NCBI GenBank assembly: GCA_003024985.2
Contig: PXIH01S0010543.1
Reading direction: 5' to 3' (one strand)
DNA: 10,503 bases
Source: Euperipatoides rowelli
Taxonomy: Eukaryota; Onychophora; Udeonychophora; Euonychophora; Peripatopsidae
Made by a program: the position numbers and the translations under genes. Below are positions 1 to 8,275 of this stretch, piece by piece (the first letter of the stretch is position 1; every line of letters begins with the position of its first letter). The notes under the pieces were generated by a model. It saw only the letters and a program-made list of their open reading frames with translations, was not told where the DNA came from and ran no database searches.

Positions 1-1127
1 ATTACTGAGAGATTTACTGTTATAAATATAGAGAAGGGGGTTCCTATCTCTGCTCTCAAATCAAATTAAATATTTATTTAAAAAATGCAGTTTATAATTG
101 TGTTTATACAGTACCTATAAAAAAAAATATACAGCACATTAAAGATTGGATATCTACAGTACATTAAACAGGCAATTTTACATGCTTATTTATTTATTGT
201 AAATCAATTAAGTTTTCTTTACATGACTATCCTTAATTAGTTGTTATTTATTCAGGCCCATGTTAAAGTTTAAGTAGCCTATTCCCAAATATTATTGTTG
301 AAGTCCAATATACATCTCCCCTGAATAAAAGGTTATAGGCTATATTTCCTACCTCCTTTATTGTTGTTTAGCCAAAAGTCATATATCCCTCTGTTTAGTA
401 GCCACCCTTAGAGCTAATAGAAGATATCTCCTCTCATTGAGTGCTCTTTCACACATTATGACTCTCATTGAGGACAGAGATTTAGTAAGAGCTAGCTAGG
501 TAAGATTTACACATCCAAATATCCCACATCTTCTCCTTGATGATGACAATATGACCATGCCTCCTCTGTTCAGTTACATGATTTCTAACTAATACCTCAT
601 TTTTGTTCAAAGGAGCTTGTTATACAATAAGTGACAATGCTGTAAGTTTCTATTAAGAAATTTGCTTTACAATCTATCACTTGTAAATGCAATTGCAACT
701 AAATAGAGAATTGTTAATTTTTTTGTAATTTCGTTTGTAAAAACATAATGTGGTCATATGGCAGACCTATTACTTTTTATTTTTAAAAAGTCATTTTTTT
801 TATTAATTTTCATAGACTTTATATTAAATCAAACAATTTTAAAACATTCAGTTTGGATTTGATAGTTGAAGAGATAGGCTGTATCAATCTATCATCCCAG
901 ACCTGTTCTCTTCTTTCCCGCTTTTTGTATAGATTTCCTTGATACTAAATTGCACAATTTTTCATAGCAGCACATAAGCAAATGTGCTAAATCATTTATT
1001 GAAGTAAAACATTTCAATATAGGCCTAGTGATTTTTAAAAAATTAAGAACACAAATTGACAATAATGAGGTTATCATGTCTAAGAGGATTATTTCTTAAT
1101 TAAAATAAAAACACATTTAAACATATC

Positions 1128-1178
1128 AGTTATATATTGAATTGTCAAATTTAAAATTAATGATAATTCAATATAACT
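1128..1178. repeat. Long imperfect inverted repeat (hairpin)
   Basis: The left arm at 1128-1147 (AGTTATATATTGAATTGTCA) pairs with the right arm at 1161-1178 (TGATAATTCAATATAACT). The two arms match except for a two-base TA difference in length, and the loop is about 13 bases. The stem is purely AT-rich, so chance or AT-slippage is possible. It could also be the residue of a very small inverted-repeat element. Confidence 0.6.
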
Positions 1179-1308
1179 TATAGATGTTATTAAAATGAGT
1201 ATATTCAACAGTTTAATGTAAATCAAGCGTTTTATTTATTTAGTATTTGACTTATTAGTGAAGTTCAAAATTACTATGCAATAGATGAATACCTTATAAA
1301 AGAAATCC

Positions 1309-1345
1309 TAGCTGAAATCGTAACTTAAAAAATTAATTTCAGCTA
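1309..1345. repeat. Perfect 10-bp inverted repeat
   Basis: TAGCTGAAAT at 1309-1318 and ATTTCAGCTA at 1336-1345 are exact reverse complements separated by 17 bases. No transcript or function can be tied to it. Confidence 0.6.
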
Positions 1346-1548
1346 ATAAATAAAACTCATATTTTAATCTATTGTTATCTCTAAAATAAATTATTTATAA
1401 AATGTGATGCATTATAAAATTTTAAGGTAGCATAACATGCATTTAGTTGAGCTAATATCCAAGTAATAACTTGCTTTAGCCTAATATGGAATAATGAATA
1501 AGGTTAGCCTTGAATAGATTGGATATACATTTTATTTTTATATATTAG

Positions 1549-1680
1549 ATGTTGACCATTGTATAGCACATCCATGTGGACCAAACGCTATCTGCACTAG
1601 GTCAATTCTTGGAAAAACATGCGATTGCAAGCCTGGCTTTAGCGGAGATCCATATAATGTTTTGAGAGGATGTGAAAATA
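1549..1680 (+). CDS. Internal exon encoding one EGF-like domain (partial gene)
   Basis: This exon is 132 bp. It is flanked by an acceptor AG at 1547-1548, after a T-rich tract, and a near-ideal donor GTAAGTAAA from 1681. It enters and leaves in phase 1: the first two bases complete a codon begun upstream (NAT) and the last base starts a new codon. It encodes 43 complete codons without a stop. The product has six cysteines in EGF order, C-x4-C-x5-C-x8-C-x-C-x14-C. Recognisable stretches are VDHCIAHPCGPNAIC, CDCKPGFSGDPY and RGCEN. EGF domains are disulfide-bonded extracellular modules for adhesion, matrix or ligand binding. The VDHC start recalls calcium-binding EGF domains, but H replaces the usual E/Q before the first cysteine. 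Between the third and fourth cysteines the D/N and aromatic positions are R and K, so canonical calcium binding looks incomplete. The GPNA and GDPY signatures resemble EGF repeats of Dumpy-like or fibrillin-like proteins, but the parent gene cannot be named. Confidence 0.88.
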
Positions 1681-2073
1681 GTAAGTAAATTAAGAAATAA
1701 TTGATATAGAAACTGGATTTTTGATTGGAAAAGTATGTTATCTATAACTTTCTTTAACTGCACTTTATTTTTTTTTTACCCTTTCAATAATATCACTAAT
1801 CTTTGTTTGGTGCTAGTCCATTCAATCCTTTTCCTATTCCTCTATATAATTTCTGTACTAGGCTACTTTGAAAGTGGTTTGCAGCTTTGGATCATAATTG
1901 TATTAAGTGTTCAAAGTTCATAACTATATGTCAAACCTGGTAGTATACACAGATCAAAACTGTGCTTTAGATCCAGAAGTAAAGTTTTCCTTATAAATTA
2001 TTTAATTTCGACAGGCATTCACACCCATTTTCATTCTTTTGTTGATTTTATACATCTAGTCAGTGATCAGAAA

Positions 2074-2200
2074 AGTTCATTTAAAAAAAAAGGGTAAGTT
2101 CAAGTTCCAAGTTCATCTCACAAAAAAAAGTAGGCCTATTTGCTCAAGTTTAAGTTCATTTTCAAAAAAAAAAGAACTAAACTAGTTCAGTTCAAGTTTA
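2074..2200. repeat. Degenerate AGTTCA-rich minisatellite
   Basis: The hexamer AGTTCA (or AAGTTCA) recurs at least six times in about 125 bp: near 2074, 2096, 2109, 2153, 2184 and 2189. The copies are interspersed with A8-A11 runs and variants such as AGTTCC and AAGTTTA. The spacing is irregular, so this is a decayed simple repeat rather than a clean array. Related words on the opposite strand occur at about 5885-5955. Confidence 0.6.
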
Positions 2201-2386
2201 TTCTAAAATGAATTCATTCTTTAAAAAGTTATTTTTTATGTATTCATTTCATTTTACTAGAAGGGAATATAAGTGTTTGTTAAGCCTCTTTTGACTTTGT
2301 CATCTAGATGTCAAGTGTTTATTCATGTCTAAATTAAATTTATTTTTAGAGTCTGACTTTCTTTTGAGCCTGGCTAGATGATAAGT

Positions 2387-2399
2387 GGGGGGGGGGGGG
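2387..2399 (+). repeat. G13 homopolymer
   Basis: Thirteen consecutive G residues lie in an otherwise AT-rich intron, flanked by ATAAGT and TGTAAA. The exact length is likely to be unreliable in the assembly and polymorphic in nature. Confidence 0.9.
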
Positions 2400-2943
2400 T
2401 GTAAATAAGTTTGTCATTATGTAAGATCAATATTTTTAATAGTATAGAAAAGTAGAGGAGGTGGAATGAGAATTATCATAAAATGTAAAAAAAAAGTCCT
2501 ATTCTTTTCTGCTCTAAAAGGGCTAATATTAGGTATTTATTGATGAATTTTCTGTTTAGCTTATGCCTATTATTTCAAAAATCAAAATACTGTAAATTAC
2601 ACAACAAAGATGTCCCTGTAGGCACAGTTAAGCATTTTTATGCAAGAATGAACGAGCTGATTAAATCAGCTTAGGAAATGTACCCATTACCAGCCCTTAG
2701 GAAGCAACTGTGGTTCATACAACACTCAGGGGAGAGGGTGGATGGAAAATTTAAAAATGTTACAGTAAAAATGCACAAGCCTCAGGAATTTCCTGATGGC
2801 TAAAGTATATGACTGTGTTTAATGCTTGGCTCATAAACAAGAACAAACGAAGAATTCAACATTCAGTGTAATTTCGCATATTGTCAATTTTTATATTTTA
2901 TGTTTTCTAATTACTTGATGTATCACATACTTTTTCGGTATAC

Positions 2944-2967
2944 ATAATGTTTTGTTTAAAACATTAT
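2944..2967. repeat. Perfect 10-bp hairpin with 4-base loop
   Basis: ATAATGTTTT at 2944-2953 and AAAACATTAT at 2958-2967 are exact reverse complements around the loop GTTT. It is AT-only apart from one G-C pair. No U-tract or gene context marks it as a terminator, and chance in AT-rich DNA is the simplest view. Confidence 0.6.
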
Positions 2968-3379
2968 TTAGGAATAAATAATGGTTTGTTTAAAAAAATC
3001 AAATCAAACTGTTAATTTCTAAAATAATCAATAAAAACAATATTTAATTGTTTATACAAATTTAATCTAAAGGTTTATGTGGAGAAATAGAAAGAAAAAA
3101 ATTAGAGAGGGGAAACATTATGCATTATATCCTCCTGCAGTTGGAGAAGGACTACATAGACTGGTTAATAATTTTAAATAAATATGCAGTATTTTTTTTT
3201 TTACTTGGAATGGTTATATTTGTATCATTTTTTTCTTGTATACCTGAAGAATCTAGAATAAATCTCCAATGAAAATCCTAGGATTCCTACGATTTAATAA
3301 TAAAATTGAAATACATTCATTTTATTTATCATTCTTTAGCTTTTATTTTGAATATTCCATCTTTTTCAACTGAATGATT

Positions 3380-3496
3380 GGGAAGAGTTTACTTTCCGGA
3401 CCTCCCTTCATCAGTGCTTTTTTTCACTATTCTAACGTCAGTTTGGATGTCCATATTGGGGTCAGTTTGGATGGCTGGAAAAGTAAACTTTTGCCC
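3380..3496. mobile_element. MITE-like 117-bp element with TIRs and a 7-bp TSD
   Basis: The left end GGGAAGAGTTTACTTTCC (3380-3397) and the right end GGAAAAGTAAACTTTTGCCC (3477-3496) are inverted repeats, differing by about two substitutions and a short indel. The element is flanked by an identical 7-mer AATGATT on the left (3373-3379) and right (3497-3503), as expected of a target-site duplication. It has no coding capacity, so it fits a miniature inverted-repeat transposable element moved in trans by a transposase encoded elsewhere. Inside it, GTCAGTTTGGATG occurs twice (3437-3449 and 3461-3473), 24 bp apart. I do not recognise the family, and a 7-bp duplication does not point clearly to one superfamily. 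Confidence 0.72.
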
Positions 3497-3917
3497 AATG
3501 ATTAAAAAAAAAAAATACTATGAATAAATGTAGAATGTAACGGATTTTTTAATTATTCATTTTCAAAGATTTTTACTTAAAAAGAAAATATCCACCAGAA
3601 AAAATAAATAAAAAAATAGTTATTTACAAATCAATTTTTAAAATAATTGTCATTAGCTTATCCCCATAAACAACATTATCTACTGTCTAGGCTTGGGGAT
3701 ATTTTTGTTTAGAAATGAATGGTGTTTGTTATACTAAACTAGAGAATATTCGCTATCTTTGTCAGCTAAAGGCTTGAAATCGTATGAACTAATTGATTAA
3801 TTACTTGTAAAAATTTATAAATTCTTCCTTTGTATTATTATAGTTCAATTTGTTTAAAAAAAAAATCAAAACGACCTAAACTACAAGCGGAACATGCCTC
3901 TATTTACACGATAAATC

Positions 3918-4108
3918 AATACGAAGAAGAAAACAGCCAGCCGTAAAAACAGTTTCATCAACAAATTAATCTGGGAACTAAAATAAATTTGAAACCTTCC
4001 TTTTGTAATCTCNAATACGAAGAAGAAAACAGCCAGCCGTAAAAACAGTTTCATCAACAAATTAATCTGGGAACTAAAATAAATTTGAAACCTTCCTTTT
4101 GTAATCTC
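3918..4108. repeat. Perfect 95-bp duplication around an N (probable assembly artefact)
   Basis: Bases 3918-4012 and 4014-4108 are identical over all 95 positions and are separated by a single N at 4013. Perfect identity in a region where all other repeats are diverged, together with the N, points to two contig ends that overlap but were placed side by side with a minimal gap instead of being merged. The true sequence probably has one copy. A recent tandem duplication is the less likely alternative. Confidence 0.9.
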
Positions 4109-4537
4109 GGACAGAGAATAGAAATATTCTTAATTTTATCTTTAAATAACTTTTTTTTTTATGCATTTTAATTTTTTTTTTAGAATCAATAACAAAAAAA
4201 ATTAAAATAAACAAAAATTAGCAAAATTTTAATTAAACTAAAAGACATTTTGGATAACATTTTTTAAAATTATTATTATATTTTAATTGGATTTAAATGT
4301 GACATCGTAATATGGTATGATTTATATTGAAAGAGTAACGTTTCTAGCTTATTTTTAATATGCCTGATCATGTTGCTTGAAGATCTATTGAGGATGCACT
4401 AGTGGTTATTTGTTCAAAATAAAGCGTACCACTCACTATTCACTTTATTGTCATTTAATTTTACTAATTATCAAAACAGTTTTTTTTAGGCAACTTAAGG
4501 AATCCTTCTAACATTATGGTGATTTTATTACTAAACT

Positions 4538-5372
4538 AGTAGAAACCCCTCGAAATAGTGGGGAATTTTTTTGGGGGCAAAGTAGAAACCCCGTCGAAAC
4601 CAACAGAATTTTTTTTGGGGGGACAAATAATTTTGGGTCATGTTTGGAACTACACTAAACACTCCCATGTTATTTGCTCACCCCCTCCTCCCATCCTCCC
4701 AAAAAACAGCCAAGTCAATTTTCATCGTCTACACTATGGTGGAACCTACCCACATGCCAAATTTCACATTTGTGTAATGTTGGGAAGTAAAGCCTGTTAA
4801 TAATGACAGTATTCATTTACCCCCCCCCCTTCCCTTGTACCCCCATGTGACCACCTAGGACCTTGACATTTTACATACATATTCAAGACTCTAGGGTAAC
4901 ACAAATTTCAACTTAATCGGGGCATTTAAAAAAATATCCCCCCCCTCCCTAGCACCCCTATATAACCACCTAGGACCTGGACCTTTTATATACATATTCT
5001 AGACCTCTAGGGTAACCCAAATTTCAACTTAATCAGAGCATTTTAAAAAAATTTGGATTTTTGGGCCACCCCTAGAACCCCCATGTGACTACCTATGACC
5101 TTGACCTTTTATATACATATTCTAGACTTCTAGGGTAACATAAATTTCAAATTTCCACTTAATCGTAGCATTTTTTTTAAAAAAAATTGATTTTTGGGGG
5201 CCCTTAGCACCCCTTCCCCATCTCCCCAAAAATGGCCAAGTCTATTTTCATAGTCTACACTATGGAACCTACCCACAAACCTAACACAAAAAACCGCAAG
5301 TCAATTGGATAAACCATTGGGGAGAAAATACAATTTAAAGAGTTCGGAATGACAGACACAGAGAAAATTTTG
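4538..5372. repeat. Composite interspersed repeat with internal tandem arrays
   Basis: This block of about 830 bp is richer in C and G homopolymers than its surroundings. It starts with two copies of AGTAGAAACCCC (4538 and 4581, 43 bp apart). It then has a ~60-bp module (4692-4754), a three-copy 115-123-bp array (4851 to about 5205), and a second copy of the ~60-bp module (5219-5277, 527 bp after the first). It ends near GACAGACACAGAG at 5351-5363. The tail, with CAAGTCAATTGGATAAACC followed by a GACAGACA-type end, recalls dispersed non-coding repeats seen in many invertebrate genomes; that is memory, not a search. An open frame at 4558-4800 lies wholly inside the repeat and reads through its G- and C-runs, so I do not treat it as a gene. 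Confidence 0.65.
4851..5205. repeat. Three-copy tandem array, unit 115-123 bp
   Basis: Units start at 4851 (CCACCTAGGACC), 4966 (CCACCTAGGACC) and 5089 (CTACCTATGACC). Each unit then carries TTGACNTTTTA-like sequence, TACATATTC, CTAGGGTAAC, AAATTTCAACTTAATC and GCATTT, followed by an A-run and a C-rich or G-rich run before the next unit. The copies differ by scattered substitutions and by homopolymer length. The third has an inserted AAATTTC duplication near 5148. Confidence 0.8.
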
Positions 5373-6289
5373 TTTTTTTAAATATAATAATTCCCTAATT
5401 GTAAGCCGTAGACAATAGAGCATACATAATTTTTATTCGCTAAACTATGTATTGATATTGAACTTAAAAAAAAAAAGAACCAAAAAAAAACTTTATAAAA
5501 ACGATCGTTTTATTTAATCAGTATAAACATTCTGCTATAGCTAATTTAAAACAATCTTTTAATATTTAAAAATATTAAATGAATGTTATTAAGATTACAT
5601 AATGTTCAGTATTTATAAATACCTTAGACTAAATAAAAATTTTTTGCATAAAGTCAGATGAAACCGGCCTTTGTACTGGAGAATTCAGTCAAATGAAAAC
5701 CAATAAATCTAACCAATCAAACGTCAGCACAAAATACATATTTCTTTCAAATAAATTATTTGTACCTCTAGTGCTTGTTACTTGTACATCTAGATTTATT
5801 AAATTTATTAATTGCAATTATAATTGAATCAAGCCTTTTTCTTTTTATAATATCTCACAATGTAGAATGTAGGGGCCTAAATAAACTTGGAAATGAACTT
5901 AAACATTTAGTTCTTTTCTATTAATAAAAATAAGCACTCAAGTTCAAACTCCTTTATGAAAAAATGAGCGGAACGTGCGTGTTCACTGTTCATTCCTATA
6001 ACTGCATCTAGTTTTACACGTGTAAATTTCAGTTGACCAAAATAAGCATAGTTGGTGCCATATATTTAATCAGTTTATGTTGCACATGTTGGTTGACACC
6101 ACTTTGTATTTTGCTAGATTATTTTTAAATGAACTTTTGGACTAGCTCAATTTAGACTACACCAATAATCTGTTTCTGTAATGTCTTTAGACTTGAATCA
6201 AGTAAAACAATATACTATCAGTGATGACATAATTGCTGAAACTTAATGAATGCAACAATGGTTTAAAACCTGCATGCTACTTAAATAAC

Positions 6290-6547
6290 TATGGAGAGGT
6301 GATACACAAAGTCCTAGAAGAAGAAAAAGATTGAATGGATTACGCACAAATAGAATTGTGGAAGATAGAATATAAAAAATATCATAGAGATACCAAGGTA
6401 CAAATAAATTACCTCAACGAAGACCTAATATTAGATGCAAGGATGAAATAAAAAGTTTAGGCCTACCAGAAAAGATTGAAAGAAATTGTTGGGGATAAAA
6501 ATTCATGAAGAAATATTGGATAGATATAAGTACGATAATGATGATGG
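6290..6547 (+). pseudogene. Decayed non-LTR retrotransposon (LINE) 3' end
   Basis: From 6412 one frame reads PQRRPNIRCKDEIKSLGL, continuing PEKIERNCWG to a stop at 6496-6498. This pattern, a basic RRP-x-x-R-x-K-D-x-I-K-x-L-G-L followed by a charged stretch and a tryptophan, matches the extreme C-terminus of many LINE reverse-transcriptase polyproteins (typically GRPxxRWxDxIxxDLxxLGL ... DRxxWR). The same frame upstream (about 6290-6411) is arginine/lysine-rich but broken by two stops. Downstream, GATAATGATGATGG near 6534-6547 could be a degraded simple-repeat tail. The copy is 5'-truncated and dead. The clade cannot be decided, and the call rests on one short motif. Confidence 0.5.
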
Positions 6548-6699
6548 TATATATAAACATACACACTTACACGAAGTGCAATAGTGGTGAACATTCTTCA
6601 TATAAATTATGCAGTCCTATGAAGATTATACATTGATACCTCATATTTAATTAATGAATGCTTGTTTGGTATTATGAACATCTACTTGTCTCATTTTAT

Positions 6700-7230
6700 A
6701 GTTAAAAAATAATTTTCATTATATTAATTTCCAATTAAGAGAGAAATAATTGTTTATCCCTTAGATTAGTTTAGGGCACATGATTTAAGGCAATCTTGAC
6801 TTCCAATAAGTCATGTTTTTTTAAAAAAAATATACATTTCAGTACACTAATTCAATACTGCTTTCCCCCCTTCCCAATAAAGAGAAAAAATATTATGACT
6901 ATGATTAGTTTAGGACATAATTGAAGGCACACTTGTCTAATAGTGACGTTTTTTTTTTAAAAAAAAACAAGCATTTTGATAAACTAATTAAATGCTGTTT
7001 CTTTTTTTTTGTTCCCAACGGAAAGAGAATAACTTTATTTAGGTAAAATTAATGAAGACAACATTGGCTTATAATAAGTGATAGTTTACAAAAAGAAAAT
7101 GCATTTCAGTACACAATTGAATGCTGCGTTCTTCTTCTTTCTCCATTGAAGAGAAAATACCATTATCACTATGATTAGTTTAGAGTAATGATTGCAGGCA
7201 GTCTTGGCTTGTAGCCTAATAAGTAGTGCT
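6700..7230. repeat. Diverged minisatellite, unit about 130-140 bp, roughly four copies
   Basis: The recurring start GATTAGTTTAGG or a variant is found at 6764, 6903, about 7032 and 7173, giving periods of 139, about 129 and 141 bp. Within each unit the order is the same: AAGGCA-like, CTTG, AATAAGT/AATAGTG, a T-run joined to an A-run, CATTTCAGTACAC-like, AATGCTG, a pyrimidine run, then AAGAGAAAA. A partial copy precedes the first unit from about 6700. Identity between units is only moderate, indicating an old array. Confidence 0.75.
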
Positions 7231-7604
7231 GATTTTCAACTGGTACACTCTGGTATGACCTTACTGATTTTTAAAATATTGAAAACTTCTGCCCCAGTTG
7301 TTATAATATTGCAATACCTCCTTACCAGTTGATAAATAGTAAAATATTAACTACAATAAGTAATAAAATAAATTAATAAATTAATATAAATTCTAATATA
7401 AACTCATTAGTTAAAACTAGTCATAGGATATTGAACATTGACATATATTTGCAACACTATCTGCCAGTTGGGTCCCTTTCATTTATGGTAGACATTTGTA
7501 TACTGACTTTAAGCATCTTAATTGAGAAATAAAAATTTTAAATAACAACATACAAGAATGTACAACATTTCTGAAAGTAACCTGTCACAATCATGCTTCA
7601 AGAA

Positions 7605-7663
7605 TAAAATATTTATAATTGTTAGTATATTTATATTAGTGTAAAATATTTATAATTGTTAGT
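7605..7663. repeat. 22-bp direct repeat pair, 37 bp apart
   Basis: Bases 7605-7626 and 7642-7663 are identical; the shared sequence begins TAAAATATTT and ends ATTGTTAGT. The 15-base spacer is itself AT-rich. This is a local duplication about 150 bp upstream of the acceptor of the second EGF exon, and no function is implied. Confidence 0.8.
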
Positions 7664-7810
7664 GTAAATCCTGCAATACTTTGGTATGCATGCCTTAATT
7701 CTGTTATGTGTTTTCTTTAAAATGAGATTTTTGATTTCCATGCAAACACACTTAGTATTTTTATTTCTTATAATGTTTTATGAATGTTTTTATTTCTTTT
7801 ATTTTGTTAG

Positions 7811-7918
7811 CTGTCCTCTGTTCTGACATTTGTCTATTGTTCCCTTGTACTCAAACTCCAGAACCATTTTGCAATTGTCCTCCAGGTTTTACAGGAGAAA
7901 CTACACAAGGTTGTAAGG
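7811..7918 (+). CDS. Internal exon encoding a second, compact EGF-like domain (partial gene)
   Basis: This exon is 108 bp, again symmetric phase 1-1. A strong pyrimidine-rich acceptor (ATTTCTTTTATTTTGTTAG) ends at 7810 and a donor GTATGT starts at 7919. It encodes 35 complete codons with no stop. The product has six cysteines spaced C-x3-C-x4-C-x7-C-x-C-x11-C, with the typical EGF core FCNCPPGFTGE and a final GCK. It is short for an EGF domain because the loops between the first three cysteines are compact. There is no calcium-binding prefix (T-V-L-C instead of D-x-D-E-C). Being symmetric, the exon could be skipped or duplicated without changing frame. It most likely belongs to the same extracellular multi-EGF protein as the exon at 1549-1680: same strand, same phase, and no other coding sequence between. 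The next exon must lie beyond this window or in the unrecognised downstream part. Confidence 0.85.
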
Positions 7919-8275
7919 GTATGTTTGATCATTTTCTAATAATTTAATCCAGACATATTACTAAGTGCAGACACAAATGTTTTAAATTCTTTTTTTTGGT
8001 AGGAGTAGATTTTTTTTTTTGGTTCTGAAATTAGTTATACTATAGTGGCTAGAATCTGAAATTCAATCATTTTTAACATTGAAATTAAAGCAGAAAAATT
8101 TAATATGTTAATAAATCTATAAATAAGATATAATTAGAGCTCATCATTTTTATGGCTTATTAATAATGTCATGTTTCATTTTGTATTATAATGGTTGTAA
8201 TATTGGAATAGTTATTGTTAAAATCATTGAAAAATGAAAAGATTAACTTAGGCTTAAGCAATTGTAAATCATATG

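Larger units (their letters stand above)
1..1548. other. Upstream non-coding DNA, presumably intron
   Basis: This stretch precedes the first recognised exon. All frames on both strands are broken by frequent stops, and no block shows cysteine-rich or otherwise domain-like coding flanked by plausible splice sites. Because the exon at 1549 begins in phase 1, at least one coding exon must lie upstream, so most of this stretch is probably intron. It is AT-rich, with long A/T runs and two notable inverted repeats (1128-1178 and 1309-1345). The less AT-rich part around 360-600 was read in six frames and gave nothing recognisable. Confidence 0.6.
1681..7810 (+). other. 6.1-kb intron between two EGF exons
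   Basis: The stretch runs from the donor GTAAGT at 1681 to the acceptor TTTTGTTAG ending at 7810. The upstream exon leaves one base (A) and the downstream exon supplies CT, giving ACT (Thr), so the phases match. No further exon was recognised inside, though a short non-EGF exon could be missed. The intron carries most repeats of the window, listed separately. The parts between them (1681-2070, 2400-2940, 2970-3370, 4110-4535, 5375-6290, 7230-7600) are AT-rich and show nothing I can assign. Confidence 0.75.

Noticed and set aside
360-600. Less AT-rich stretch read for exons or a LINE fragment on both strands
   Set aside because: No frame gave a domain-like translation, and the splice-like GTAAGA at about 500 lacks a matching coding segment upstream.
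892-1077. 61-codon open frame on the minus strand
   Set aside because: It lies in AT-rich non-coding DNA, has a low-complexity hydrophobic/lysine-rich composition, no recognisable domain and no splice context. Frames of this length are expected by chance in 10 kb.
1735-1923. 62-codon open frame with hydrophobic, membrane-like composition
   Set aside because: It starts 55 bases into the intron after the first EGF exon. The hydrophobicity comes from T-rich codons (Phe/Leu/Ile) across T-runs. No signal or domain was recognised.
2655-2671. Palindrome AGCTGATT-A-AATCAGCT
   Set aside because: Perfect but short and isolated in the intron; nothing adjacent supports a regulatory or mobile-element role.
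4558-4800. 80-codon open frame
   Set aside because: It lies inside the composite repeat and reads through its G-, T- and C-runs. The sequence is explained by the repeat, not by protein constraint.
5498-5511. Perfect palindrome AAAACGATCGTTTT
   Set aside because: Short, isolated, and without gene or promoter context. A 14-bp palindrome alone does not support a binding-site call.
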